From: Falciphora oryzae
Taxonomy: Eukaryota > Ascomycota > Sordariomycetes > Magnaporthales > Magnaporthaceae
Length of the DNA: 64,000 nt
Reading direction: 5' to 3'
Assembly: GCA_000733355.1 (NCBI GenBank)
Contig: JNVV01000003.1
Location: forward strand, 1,121,654-1,185,653
The notes under the pieces were generated by a model. That model worked only from the letters and a program-made list of their open reading frames with translations. It was not told the origin of the DNA and made no database searches. Shown here one piece after another: positions 11,688-21,806 of the stretch; the first letter of the stretch is position 1; each line of letters opens with the position of its first letter. Both the position numbers and the translations under genes were made by a program.

Positions 11688-12244
11688 TTATATGCTTCCC
11701 CTCCGCGTCTCGGTCTCTGCCTCAGGCTGCACGGGAGCCGGGATTACCGGGTTGGACGACATTGGGCCGCCGGCGGGGCGCAGCGGGATCGAGAGGGCCG
11801 GGCGGCCGGGCGTCATGCTGTTGGGGTCCATGACGCCGACCCGGCGAGCCAGTTCCTTCTCCCGGAGGAGGGCGAGCCTGTGGGGAAACACGGCGGTGTC
11901 GGCAACGTGGGGGGTGTATACGCAAGCGGAGAGGGGATAAAACAAACTCTCGGGGCGCTTACTGCTCATGGTTGAAGCCCTGCAAGGATGTCCTTTCTCT
12001 GCGGAAGTTGGTCGGGTGGGACTATTTTGACGCCGTCAGTATTAGTTATTATCCAACCAGCATTGTGGGCGGAGGGGCTGGAAAGGGGTAGGTAGGGGGC
12101 TGGTTGGGAATAGGGGCTCACAATATCCAAGCCCCGGATGGACTTTTGACCGTTTGCACGCCTTGGGCTGTTGCGGCGGAGGCCCACGACGGCCTTGGAG
12201 ATCCGGATGGCAAATTTCTTGAACGACGCCATGCTAATGGGCAT
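11688..12244 (-). CDS. Small basic protein with a CRIB-like motif
   Basis: I built a three-exon gene: exon 1 12244-12122, exon 2 12021-11963, exon 3 11877-11688 (TAA at 11688-11690). Both introns have good signals: GTGAGC with an ACTAATACTGAC branch region and TAG end, then GTAAGC with CACAG end. The phases fit and give 123 residues, or 119 if translation starts at the second ATG (12232). The N-terminus is basic (KKFAIRISK, LRRNSPRR). It is followed by GLDISHPTNFRRE, which matches the first half of the CRIB/PBD consensus I-S-x-P-x(2)-F (I41 to F47) that binds Cdc42/Rac, but lacks the later His-x-x-His. A short charged helix (LALLREKELARR) and a Pro-rich tail follow. The overall plan recalls animal CDC42SE/SPEC proteins. 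GTPase binding is inference; no function is known to me. Confidence 0.7.
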
Positions 12245-13717
12245 GTTCTAGTAGAAGAGGTGGCGATGTTGCGGAGAAGGGGAAAGCGAGTGTGTATGTG
12301 TGTTGGTGAGCGAGCGGTCCAACGAGGCGGGCCCAGCGGGAAACGAGCGGCTTTTCAGGATGTCCGAGGAGAGAGATCCATCAGTAGGAAGAGAAGCGAC
12401 CCGTTTGGTTCGGGGAGGGCTTGGCGGAGGCGTTTGAACGATTGGGACCTTTGGTTGGTACAAAGGATATTAAAAGAGGGAAGACCAAAAGGATGGAACC
12501 GAGGTAGGTGGTGTTGTTGTGCGGACCTGAGACACGTTGGCGGTGCCTGGCCAGGGGAAGAACTAACGTTTGGGAGTGAATGAATGGCAACCCAGTGGGC
12601 GTGGCAAAAAAAAAAGAAGGAGTGCGTTTTGTGCTGTCAACGGGGGATCAAAGAAAGGACGCCAGGTCGAGGAGTAAGTCGTGGCTTGCTGCTTTTGCTG
12701 GGGAAGCCGATGGGAGGAGAGCGAATGAAGACGCAACAAAACAGGCAGGTGGACAAAACGAAAATTGTTCAGGACCAGCAGAACAAAGGAGTGGACGGCG
12801 CCGACGAGGGAATACCGGAGGGGGTGGGAAAGGTTTACCCCAGTTGGCAAAACGTGCGGGCGCGAAGGAAAAAACTCGTGCTGCCGGAAAAGCCACGCCA
12901 CGAATCCAGGTGATGATGTGTCCCGCGGCTAATGCGGCGGTTCCTGGGGGAAGGCGGGCGGGCGTTGCTCCTATAAAAGCTTCGCGGCGTCGCCAGGGCG
13001 AGGAGAGAGTGGGAGCTGGTGAAAAAGAAAGCACACTGAAAACAAAAACACTTGCGTCACAACTGTTGGACGAGAACGGCGTGTTATATTACTGGAACCG
13101 ACGTATGCATGCGGCAATTACCGTCGTTCTTCACCACCACCAGCAGCTGCTGCGTCCAGGCACGCACGCATGCAGGAGAGGCGAACATGGTTTGGGCCGT
13201 GTCTCACCGGCCATGCTGGCAAATTACCAAGACAACGTCCATAGCTTCGAGGGCAATGGGAAACAGCACAGGAAGTTAGGTAATTAGGGCAACGGGGCGG
13301 GCGAGTTGGGCTGGCTGCTTGCGTTTTTTTGGCGGGCCGAAAGCGAAGCAAAGGGATGGAATGCCCACTTAGTGCTCTCGGGGCAACATCGAATCGGTTT
13401 CATCGGCCACGCGCTGGAATGCAGAGCTTGGTTGGGTGTAAAAAGGGATCACGGGATTGAAATGAATGGTTGCCAATAGCGCAGACGCGCATCAGGTTTT
13501 CAAAGAAAGGGAGCTTGGTGCCGGTGGCCGCGAGTGGCGTCTTCCGTCCTGCATGCGGGCTGGATCGGTCCCTGAAAGATGGCCTGATAACGTGTCTCCC
13601 TTGCATCTGATCATCTTGTGTGTGCTCCAAAGAGACAGGGAAAGAAAAAAAGAAAATTGCCTCGGTCTGCATTTATTTCTCTGGCCCTGAAAAACAGTAT
13701 TTCGCCTACATGTTTAA
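12245..13717. other. Intergenic, promoter of the CRIB-like gene and 3' side of ALDH
   Basis: About 1.5 kb. The minus strand just upstream of the small gene is pyrimidine-rich, as in fungal promoters. A 235-codon plus-strand frame (12580-13287) has low-complexity basic composition and no domain, so I do not call it. A clear plus-strand TATAAAA is noted separately. Confidence 0.5.
12972..12978 (+). promoter_or_regulatory. Orphan TATA box
   Basis: TATAAAA within CTCCTATAAAAGC on the plus strand. No supported plus-strand gene lies downstream; the first ATG, about 130 bases on, opens only about 60 codons of unremarkable sequence. It may mark a non-coding transcript or be chance. Confidence 0.25.
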
Positions 13718-15343
13718 TTATTTGGGATAGTCCTTCAGGTGGTAGCTTTTGAGCTTGACGAACTGATCGAACCCAAACTTGCTCAGTGTCTGGCCCTTGC
13801 CAGAGTTCTTCCATCCGGTCCATGCGAGATCCTAAAGGGATCAAACACCGGCGAGTTAGCATGTGAGCTGCTTGCGGATCCCAGGAATGCAGCCACATCA
13901 TTGAAACGGACAAAGGCAGCCTGGGCCGCGACGAAAGGGGTCGTGCTATCAAAGGGGGCCGACTCACGGGGCTGGGGTAGTCGCATCGGTTCACGAAAAC
14001 GGTGCCTGCCTCCACCTGATCGACCAGCTCGTATGCCTTGTCCGTGTCCTTGGTCCAGATGCTCGCGGTCAGGCCGAACTCGCTGTCGTTCATCAGCCCG
14101 ATCGCCTCCTCGTCACTCTTGACCTTCATGACAGGGATGACGGGACCGAATGTCTCATCCTTCATAACGGCCATTGTGTGGTCGATGTTGACCAGAAGCG
14201 TCGGCTTGACAAAGTTTCCCTTGGCTGGAAGCGTGTCAAAGGTCGCGTTGGCCGGCGTCGCGTCCTTGGCGCCCTTGTCGAGCGCGTCCTTGACGTGCGC
14301 AGCGATCGCCTCCTTGGACCGCGCCGAGACGACAGGCCCGAGGTGTGTCGCCTTGTCCAGTGGGTCCCCAAGTCGGTAGCCCTCGAGCACCTTCTGCACT
14401 GCCTCGACGAAGCGGTCGTGGATCGCCTCGGCTACGTACACGCGCTCGATGGAGCAGCAACTCTGGCCCGAGTTGAAGACGGCGCCGTCCACGATCTCCT
14501 CGGCTGCCCAGGCGATGTCCACATCACCCCGCACGTATGCCGGGTCCTTGCCACCAAGCTCCAGGCCGACGCCGACGAGACGGTCCGACGCAGCCTTCTG
14601 CACCGCGAGCCCACCAGCCACCGAGCCCGTGAAGCAGACCAGCTTGATCAGGGGGCTGCGGACGATACTCTCCATAAGAGTAGGGGATCCGCAGTGGAAG
14701 TACTGGATGATGCCAGAGGGCAGCCCAGCCTCGGCAAATATCTTGGCAACGTGCTCCACGATGGTCGGTGTTTGCGGCGATGGCTTGAGGATAACGCTGT
14801 TACCGGCCAGCAGCGCCGGGATCAGGGCGTTGACCAGAATAAGGTATGGGTACTGCTGGGTGGTTAGCCATCCCATTATCTTTCCCTGTGTCTAAGGGTT
14901 ATGGAAAATCACGACGAGGTGGGCAAAATACATACGTTCCAGGCAAAAATAATCAGCACCGGGCCGACTGGGGCTTTTCTGACGAAACGCTTGAACCCCT
15001 TCTCTGCCTCGCCGTCCGTGTCCTTGAGCGTCTCGTCGCTTATCTTCAGCAGGTACTCTGCCCTTTTGACAGCTGTCGCGACCTCCTTCGCTGTGTATGC
15101 GATGGGCCGGCCCATCTGGACGGTCAGCTCGTTGGCGAGCTCATCCTGCTTCGCCAGCAGACCGTCGAGCGCCTTGCGCACAATAATTTGACGGTCAGCA
15201 AGCGACGTCTTTCTCCATGACTCGAAGGCTGTGGTGGCGGTCTTGGGGAGCTCCTCAAGCTCCGAAAGGGAGACGCCCGGGCGGGTGATGATCCCCTCGC
15301 CTGTAGTGGGGGAGATGGTGGTGAGAGTCTCGACGGAACCCAT
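13718..15343 (-). CDS. NAD(P)-dependent aldehyde dehydrogenase
   Basis: Oxidises an aldehyde to the acid. Exons are 15343-14936, 14852-13968 and 13831-13718; the introns (GTATGT to CAG and GTGAGT to TAG) are both phase 0 and yield 468 residues. ALDH landmarks are AWNYPYLILVNALIPALLAG across the first junction, FTGSVAGG (cofactor Gly motif), GLELGGKDPAYV with the general-base Glu, NSGQSCCSIERVYV with the catalytic Cys, and ETFGPVIPV. The final exon closes with GWKNSGKG and a ~25-residue tail. The sequence resembles the fungal group often annotated as succinate-semialdehyde or general aldehyde dehydrogenases; substrate cannot be told. It diverges from ESF2 across 456 bases. Confidence 0.9.
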
Positions 15344-15799
15344 GTTTTAGACTTGATACGAGGTTTGGAAATAAGATAGACACCAAGCAACCAGGTTGAT
15401 TGACAAGATGTGTGTGTCCTCAACAAGGATTATATCTCAGCTAGCCAAGGCTTGTGATGTTGCAGCTGGCTGGGGGGGTTGATACTTGTTCTAGGAGAGC
15501 GAGGGTAATACAAGGGGCGTCACAGCTCGCCAGCTGATTCAATGTGCCCCGCGATGATGCAGTTGCAATGATCTGCCACCGGCATTCCAGATCCCCAGTG
15601 TTGCGACATCGGAGATAAGATAATGGAGCACTGGACCGTGCCAGGATAACGATAAGAAATCTGTCAGGCAACCCGACTCAGGCAGGCGGTGGAAAAGTTT
15701 GGTGGGGCCCTGCAAATGTTGCGAAGCTGCTCGCCGCGGCTCAATTGGCATTGCCATATCCTCCATCGCCCCATTGCGCTCTGAGAATTCCCCGACAAC
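15344..15799. promoter_or_regulatory. Shared divergent promoter region (ALDH / ESF2)
   Basis: 456 bases between two divergent start codons. GATA-type elements occur (GATAAGATAATG near 15613 and CGATAAG near 15649), but no TATA box is obvious. It presumably serves both genes. Confidence 0.45.
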
Positions 15800-16843
15800 A
15801 TGGCGCCAGAAAAAAAGAGAAACCTTTTCCTCGACGCCGAGGAGAGTGACGACGACCAAAGCCAAGGCTACAACTCCGAGGCCGAGGAGCTATCCAAGGG
15901 TCGCCGCTCAGCGAAACGGAGGAAAGTCGAATCCGACAGCGAAGACGACGGAGACCTCAGCGGCGACGATGACGGCGACGACCAGCGTGCAGAGTCACCA
16001 GGGGCCCAGCTGCACTCCGAGGCGCTCGAGTCGGCACTAGACGACGGGAAACCCGACCCAGCAGGGGAGCAGGATGGGGGCGGCGACGACAACGACGAGG
16101 AGGCCCGGCCGACGAAGAAGAAGCCCAAGAACGAGCCCAAGCTGCGGCAGACCAACGCCGACCCGACCAAGAAGAACCTGGTGGTGACGGAGGCGCAGGT
16201 CAAGCGGTCGGGCGTCGTCTACCTGTCGCGCATCCCGCCCTTCATGAAGCCCGCCAAGCTGCGCTCGCTGCTAAGCCCCTACGGCAAGGTAAACCGCATC
16301 TTCCTGTCGCCCGAGGACCCGGCGGCGCGGTCGCGGCGCGTGCGCGCGGGCGGCAACAAGAAGCGCAGCTTCACCGACGGCTGGGTCGAGTTTGTGCGCA
16401 AAAGTGACGCAAAGGCCGTCGCCGAGGTGCTCAACGGCCAGACCATCGGCGGCAAGAAGGGCTCCTACTACAGGGACGACGTCTGGACCCTGCTGTACCT
16501 CAAGGGGTTCAAGTGGCACAACCTGACGGAGCAGATCGCGTCCGAGAACGCCGAGCGCGCCAGCCGCATGCGCGCCGAGATATCAAAGTCGACCAGGGAG
16601 AACAGGGAGTTTGTCCGCAACGTCGAGAGGGCCAAGATGCTCGACGGCATCCAGGCGAAGAAGGCCGCCAAGCAGCAGAAATCGCAGGACGGCGGGAAGG
16701 CTGTCTCTGCGCCGACCGCTGCGCCTGAGGCCACGAAGAACGCGGAGTCGGCAAGGACGTTCAAGCAGGTGCCTGTTGTGGAGAAGAAGCATGCCGTTGA
16801 GTCGGCGGGCCAGGTCCGGAGGGTTCTGAGCAAGATCTTTTGA
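15800..16843 (+). CDS. ESF2: Pre-rRNA processing protein ESF2 (18S rRNA factor 2, ABT1 homologue)
   Basis: Nucleolar RNA-binding factor of the small-subunit processome, needed for early 18S rRNA cleavages; in yeast it also stimulates helicase Dbp8. It is a single exon of 347 residues. The first ~115 residues are highly acidic and Lys-rich (nucleolar type). An RRM follows at about 133-235: GVVYLSRIPPFMKPAKLR (RNP2 side), LLSPYGKVNRIFLSPED, then the family signature GWVEFVRKSDAKAVAEVLNG and YYRDDVWTLLYLKGFKWHNL. The C-terminal helix has the conserved EKSTRENREFVRNVE-like pattern (here SKSTRENREFVRNVERAK). The length and motif order match Esf2/ABT1. The call is firm. Confidence 0.95.
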   Translation: MAPEKKRNLFLDAEESDDDQSQGYNSEAEELSKGRRSAKRRKVESDSEDDGDLSGDDDGDDQRAESPGAQLHSEALESALDDGKPDPAGEQDGGGDDNDEEARPTKKKPKNEPKLRQTNADPTKKNLVVTEAQVKRSGVVYLSRIPPFMKPAKLRSLLSPYGKVNRIFLSPEDPAARSRRVRAGGNKKRSFTDGWVEFVRKSDAKAVAEVLNGQTIGGKKGSYYRDDVWTLLYLKGFKWHNLTEQIASENAERASRMRAEISKSTRENREFVRNVERAKMLDGIQAKKAAKQQKSQDGGKAVSAPTAAPEATKNAESARTFKQVPVVEKKHAVESAGQVRRVLSKIF

Positions 16844-17747
16844 ATGTGAGGTTTATACCCTGTACGAGCGAGTCGTCCTACTACTACTACCTCTATACTT
16901 GAATGAAACCGCGGATAAACTGTCAGTTTTCGTATGTCTCTGCCTCCAAAAAATAGCGACGATTCGCGGTGACCGTCGTCTATGCAGTCGCAACCTTGGC
17001 TAGGTACTTGCTAGATACATCAAAGCAAGCACGTTGTCAATGCGGATGGAAATAAACCGATTAAATCAGCGAATTATAAACTCGCGAAGCGAGGCAACGT
17101 ATACCCAGCATAACAATGTCGGAAAAGCGAATATTGAAGGAAAAAATCCTATCTACGTAGAAAATATATAGGCGATAGGTGATAGGAACCTATTGTTAGG
17201 AATCCAGCATTCCCTTGTTGTGCCACCTACCCCGAGAACCATCCGTCTCTTTCCTAGTACAGGCCCAAAGATTTGACGGCGCGTAGGCACCGCCTACCTA
17301 ACTGGGCATTCAGTATGTAATTCTGCAGTCAAGATGGAGAGAATGCCGGCTAAGCCAGACAGGCAATTATGTAAATATTGGTCACGACTCCCATCTATGC
17401 CAGACCCGGCCCCAGCCGTCATGACCGAATCTCCAAGAAGCCTAAAGCTGGACGAACGATGAGTCAACGGAAAAGGCGGGGTTTCGAGGATACTCCGTAG
17501 AAGACAACTTTCAGTTCGCAGGAAGCTGGAGGTCGGATGGGCTGTGGCGATGAGAAGGACAACGGACAACGGCCATCGCAAGGTATCAGAGGTGTAGAAT
17601 TACTGCAAAGAGTACCATAAAAACGCTGTCTATCATGCAAGTTCCCAGGGCGCCGTATCCACACTGATGGCTTTTTTGTGACCTACCTGCCCATACAGAA
17701 TGAAAGAGAGAATGATGGAAAGAGAAAAAGGAAACGCAGAAACGCCA
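16844..17747. other. Intergenic, convergent 3' ends with an AT-rich patch
   Basis: Lies between the 3' ends of ESF2 and NMD3. Bases about 17030-17210 are much more AT-rich than the surroundings and contain repeated CCTATC/GATAGG words (17148, 17174, 17181). No coding sequence is supported. Confidence 0.5.
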
Positions 17748-19417
17748 TTACTGATCCTCGATGGCGAGCTCCTCCATGTCGTCCAGCAGCTCGTCCATGC
17801 TGACCTTGGGCGCGTCGTCGTCATCGTCGCCCATGGTCATCACGGTCTCGCCGACGCTCATGGCATCGGCATCGGGCTGCCTCTTAGACTTCTTTGTGCT
17901 CTTGTAGAGCGCCAGGGCCGCGCGCAGCTCGTCGTCCTCCTCGACATCGCGCAGGAACTGCTCGTACTCGGCGTCCAGGCGCTCCTGGTCCGCCTTCTTG
18001 GGCAGCAGCTCGCCCTCGTCCTTGGCCATGCGCTTGAGCCGCCAGTTGCGAGTCCGGTTGCGCCGCTTGCGCTGCCAGTGCTTCTTGACCAGAACCACGT
18101 CCGGGATGGTGGAGCCGTACGCGTGCGAGTCCTCGAGCGCCTGGAACTCTTCATTGTTGAAGTTGGTGCCCGTGAGCATGTACCCCAGGACTGAATCGCC
18201 GGCCTGCAGCAGGCCCGACAGGTGTGTGCGCGCAAAGTACGTCTTGTCGTTGACGCCCAAATCTGACGCCCGTGCTACAGTGGCCTCGCCCAGAATCCAT
18301 TTGCCTTTTTGCGTGCCAACGGGCTCGATGTCCATAACAATAAACTCGACCAGATCTTTGGACTCGGCAATGGCAGAAAAGGGGTGCCGCCAATATATCG
18401 GAGCCGAAACTTCGGCAGTCTGCAGGGTGCTCGGGTCCATGAAGTTGACTGCCGTGCCGATGCGATGGCAGAGAACCAATGGTGAGATATTGCCGATCTG
18501 CTTGGCCAGTTTTATGGGCAGAACAACCAGATCCTCCTTGCAAATTGGTATCAGCTCGACGGAAAATGTGAACTTGTAGGACTTGGTCGACGTGTGCACG
18601 TCCTGCGAAATGAGCTCCTGCGACTTCTTCATGCGGATGGGAACCGACGAGTTGAGGAAATCGACAAACTTCTCGGCCTGGTTCCGGGCCGAGAAGTAAA
18701 AGTCGATGCCATCCTTGGCCTCCTTGATGTTGATGGTGTCCCGGTGCGCGCCGTGCTTGAGGATGAGCTGCTCGAGGAAGAGGAATGTGCGCTTGTGCAG
18801 GACCTTTTGACGGACCTGGACGCTGGCGCGCCACACGTTGGCCGTGTACGACTTTGCGCAGTCGGGGCACTGCTGGTACGAGACGACGTAGATGACCTCG
18901 AAGGACTGCTGCAGGAGCACGCCGTCCTGGACGGCGTCCTGGATGGTGAGCTTGACGCGCACGCGGCGCGAGTGCGGCTCCGTCCAGACGAAGCTCGCGT
19001 CGACGATGCGGACCTTGTGCAGGCCCTTGAGCTTCTTGAGGCAGAGCGCCAGCAGCTCGCGCGACTCGGGCGCGGCCATGATCCAGCTGCTGGGCGGCAG
19101 CAGCCACCTGTCGCAGTCGCGGCAGAAGTGCAGCACCGCCTCGCGCTGGATGCCCTGCGATATGTCGACCGTGGTCTTGATGCAGTCGTAGCAGAGCGCG
19201 CCGGCCGCCGTCGTGCCGTCGATCGGGGCGCCGCAGTTGCAGCACAGGATTCTGTTGTTGGGGGGAGCATGACGTTAGCGATATTGAGAAAATCAGTAAC
19301 GAAAAAAAAAAAAAAAAAGAGAAGCACACAGGAGGGTACATACGTCGCGCCCGTCTGGGCCGTTCCCATGGGGGGATTTATAGCCACGGGGGCATCTAGG
19401 TCCATTGATACGTCCAT
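17748..19417 (-). CDS. NMD3: 60S ribosomal export adaptor NMD3
   Basis: Binds the late pre-60S subunit and carries a nuclear export signal recognised by Crm1. Exon 1 is 19417-19344 (starts MDVSMDLDAPVAINPP) and exon 2 is 19251-17748. They are joined across a 92-base intron (GTATGT donor, AACAG acceptor) to give 525 residues, against 518 in yeast. Right after the junction come four CxxC pairs of the zinc ribbon: CCNCGAP, CYDC, CRDCDRW and CPDC. The eIF5A-like and OB-like core follows. The C-terminus carries a basic patch (KRKRRNRTRNWRLKRM) and acidic, Leu-rich segments ending DELLDDMEELAIEDQ, the expected export-signal region. The intron contains a 16-base T-run in the sense strand. The call is firm. 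Confidence 0.94.
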
Positions 19418-20210
19418 CGCGGCGTGTGTCTGAGGCGTCTGTTTCTTGTGATTCCCGTGAAAAATCGTGTCGCGCGACACTGAAATTTGTTGAAGCCCTC
19501 TCCCTAAACTCTCCTCACTAACCACAGCGGCGGGCAATGGGGGCGGGGGACTGGCGCAGTGGGGGAAATTTTTATCGCAAAGCCACCCCGCTATCGATAG
19601 AAAGGATTGATAAGCCAGGCCGGATCGCTCGGGGAGCACGTGCAGGTGGCGGCTTGGCAGACGGGCGGCGGGAGTGGCGCTTTGAACGACTCGGGCTGAA
19701 CAAGCTGTCGATTCGTCCCATGCTCCTCTTCCCCCTTCGACTAGGCAGGTTAGTTTCGAAGCGGTTTGCCGGCGAGGTATATTTGCGCCCCTTTGGGAAG
19801 AGTAGCCTATCCCCGTGCCTCCTTCCGTCACATATTCCCTCCAGCAGCCATCATCCATGCAGCGCTTCTGGAGATTGGTGGGTGGCTTGGGTGGCGTTGA
19901 GTTTGCCCATTCAGGTTCATCCAGTGTAGGTGTCCTTCAATGATGGCCTTGTCTCAGCACCTGGAGGGAGCCTCAAACGCTAGCTACTCAGGAGATAGGT
20001 ATAGGTAAATAATTATAGAACCATTCGCTCCCCTCGTCCCGCCGAGTCGAGTGGGCTGATGTAGAAAACGTGTCAAACATCTCTTCCAAGACTCGCCTTT
20101 TTGCCCCCCAGTGGGCTTCGTGGCAGGGTTCGGTTCAGCTTCCCAAGTCCCACCTCATCACGGGCTTCAGTCTCGGTATAACAGAGCGCGAAGCGGGAAA
20201 ACTGCCCATC
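19418..20210. promoter_or_regulatory. Divergent promoter region (NMD3 / small secreted protein)
   Basis: 793 bases between divergent start codons. Near 19566-19573 is AAATTTTT, resembling the core of the yeast RRPE element of ribosome-biogenesis genes, about 150 bases from the NMD3 start; this is suggestive only. GGTATAACA at about 20175 could act as a TATA-like element for the plus-strand gene. Confidence 0.35.
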
Positions 20211-20617
20211 ATGAGGACTCAGGCACAGCTAGTGTTTATATGGATCCTGCTCCTGACCCTGGCGGCAGCAACGACCGTCTCCGCCACACCGCACCATGTC
20301 AAGGTCCCCTCGCCCTCTCGAGCCAACGCTCTCCCCGCCGCCACAGAACACATTCAGCCCAAACTGGTGCGTCGTAGCGAAGACTTTGGGAAGATCATGG
20401 CTTGCAGGCGCATCTGCCTTAGCTTATGTGGCCATGAGCACAACTTGCCATACGAGTACTCGAGTTGCTGTAAGCCACAACCCTGACAAGAAAGTTAAAT
20501 CTAACCTTTCAGCAAAGTAGAAAACTAACGTCAAGCTCTATGATAGTGGATCATTGCTACATCAACACTGTCGACTGCAGCACAGACCAGGACGCACTTG
20601 AAAATTGGATGCCATAG
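20211..20617 (+). CDS. Small secreted cysteine-rich precursor with a Kex2-like site
   Basis: ATG at 20211 opens a clear signal peptide (MRTQAQLVFIWILLLTLAAA), then a Pro/Ala-rich propeptide, then a dibasic site LVRR followed by SEDFGKIMACRRIC. My preferred model is exon 1 20211-20469, intron 20470-20546 (GTAAGC donor, ACTAAC branch 18 bases before the GATAG acceptor, 77 bases), exon 2 20547-20617. This gives 109 residues with six cysteines after the dibasic site in the pattern C-x3-C-x3-C-x12-C-x3-C-x6-C. Without splicing the frame ends at 20486 (92 residues, five cysteines). I know no family for it. Candidates are an effector, antimicrobial peptide or structural secreted peptide. Confidence 0.6.
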
Positions 20618-21806
20618 CTCTCGGGCTCGACTTTCCACGACCGACAGGGTGCACAAGGACTCAACAAAGGACTTGAATGCGGCAAAGAGCAAGACGCTGA
20701 AGGCTGCGACTATTTTTTTTTTTTTTGAACAGTACGTTCTCAGGCGCATCGGTGGTAGGATAAACCGGGCAATGTTGGATCTCGGAGTTCGGGATGATAA
20801 ACAGATACAAGGCAACCAATCGGTGAACTTTATATGAATGCAAAAACATGGGATATTCGGCATGGACATGTAGCTATGGATGTGCCTCTGAGAGTTTGTA
20901 AATCATCGGCTTAAGTCTTGAGAGATTGGCTGATAGTGTGAGCACTTGAAACGCATGGCATTGATATGACGGGAGCTTTCTTTTACCCGGAAAGGGATGT
21001 TTTTTTTTTTTTCTTTCTTTATTGACCGGCGACAGCGTGGCGTTCTTGCATCCCTCCGGTGACTTCAAAAGCGTGGGGAATTATTATAAGCTATTACTTT
21101 GCGCAGCACCAATCATAACGAGGGCTAATTATAACTGCCGGCCTGAGCCGGGTGCAAAAATAATTACTCGCTAAGAAACCAGCGATTACCGGGCTCCCGC
21201 TATCCGCGTGTGCCCAGTCCCTCCTCCAAACGCCAATAGGTCGTTGTGCGTTTTGTACAGCGTGAAGAAAGGAACGAAAGAGGCGAGCTAAACAGCAAGC
21301 TCGCTTGAGGTGGTCTGATTCTGCAAGACCCGGGTCAACGAGACGATTGCCGAAAAGGAGTGTGCATATACAGCCGAAACCGAATGCTACGATAATATCC
21401 ATCAAGACCCGGATGCTATTCCATATGCATACGCAGTCCAATGCGACTTCCAAGACCTGGGGTACCACGCTATATATTACTCAACCGACTACCGTCTCGA
21501 TAAGGCCAGTTAGGAATAGAGACCAATAGGGTAAACAAGAGAATCCCGCAGGAAAAACTGCCCGCCCAGGTAGTTATGCATCTTGGCGGCCCCATCAGAC
21601 TCCCATGGCACCAAAAAAGTACAAAAAAGGCTCGTTGGTCCCATAGCACTGCTGCTTTCGCTGAACCTGCAGCATATATCGTCTATATTGCGACGCCCCA
21701 CGTTTTCTCGACCGCTCTCAGTCGCTTTGAGACCAGAAAGATCCGGCGTTGTACCAAGACAGGATTGCTCAGCCCTGCTGTAACTGCCTTGCGCTATCTT
21801 GTCGAG
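20618..21806. other. Intergenic
   Basis: About 1.2 kb between two predicted secreted-protein genes. It has T-runs at 20713-20725 and 21000-21012 and otherwise mixed composition. No gene is supported on either strand. Confidence 0.5.

Noticed and set aside
12580..13287. 235-codon plus-strand frame
   Set aside because: Lys/Arg/Gly low-complexity sequence in a promoter region, with no domain or splice support.
20211..20486. Unspliced 92-residue version of the secreted precursor
   Set aside because: The odd cysteine count and the presence of a good donor, branch site and acceptor favour the spliced form; kept only as an alternative.
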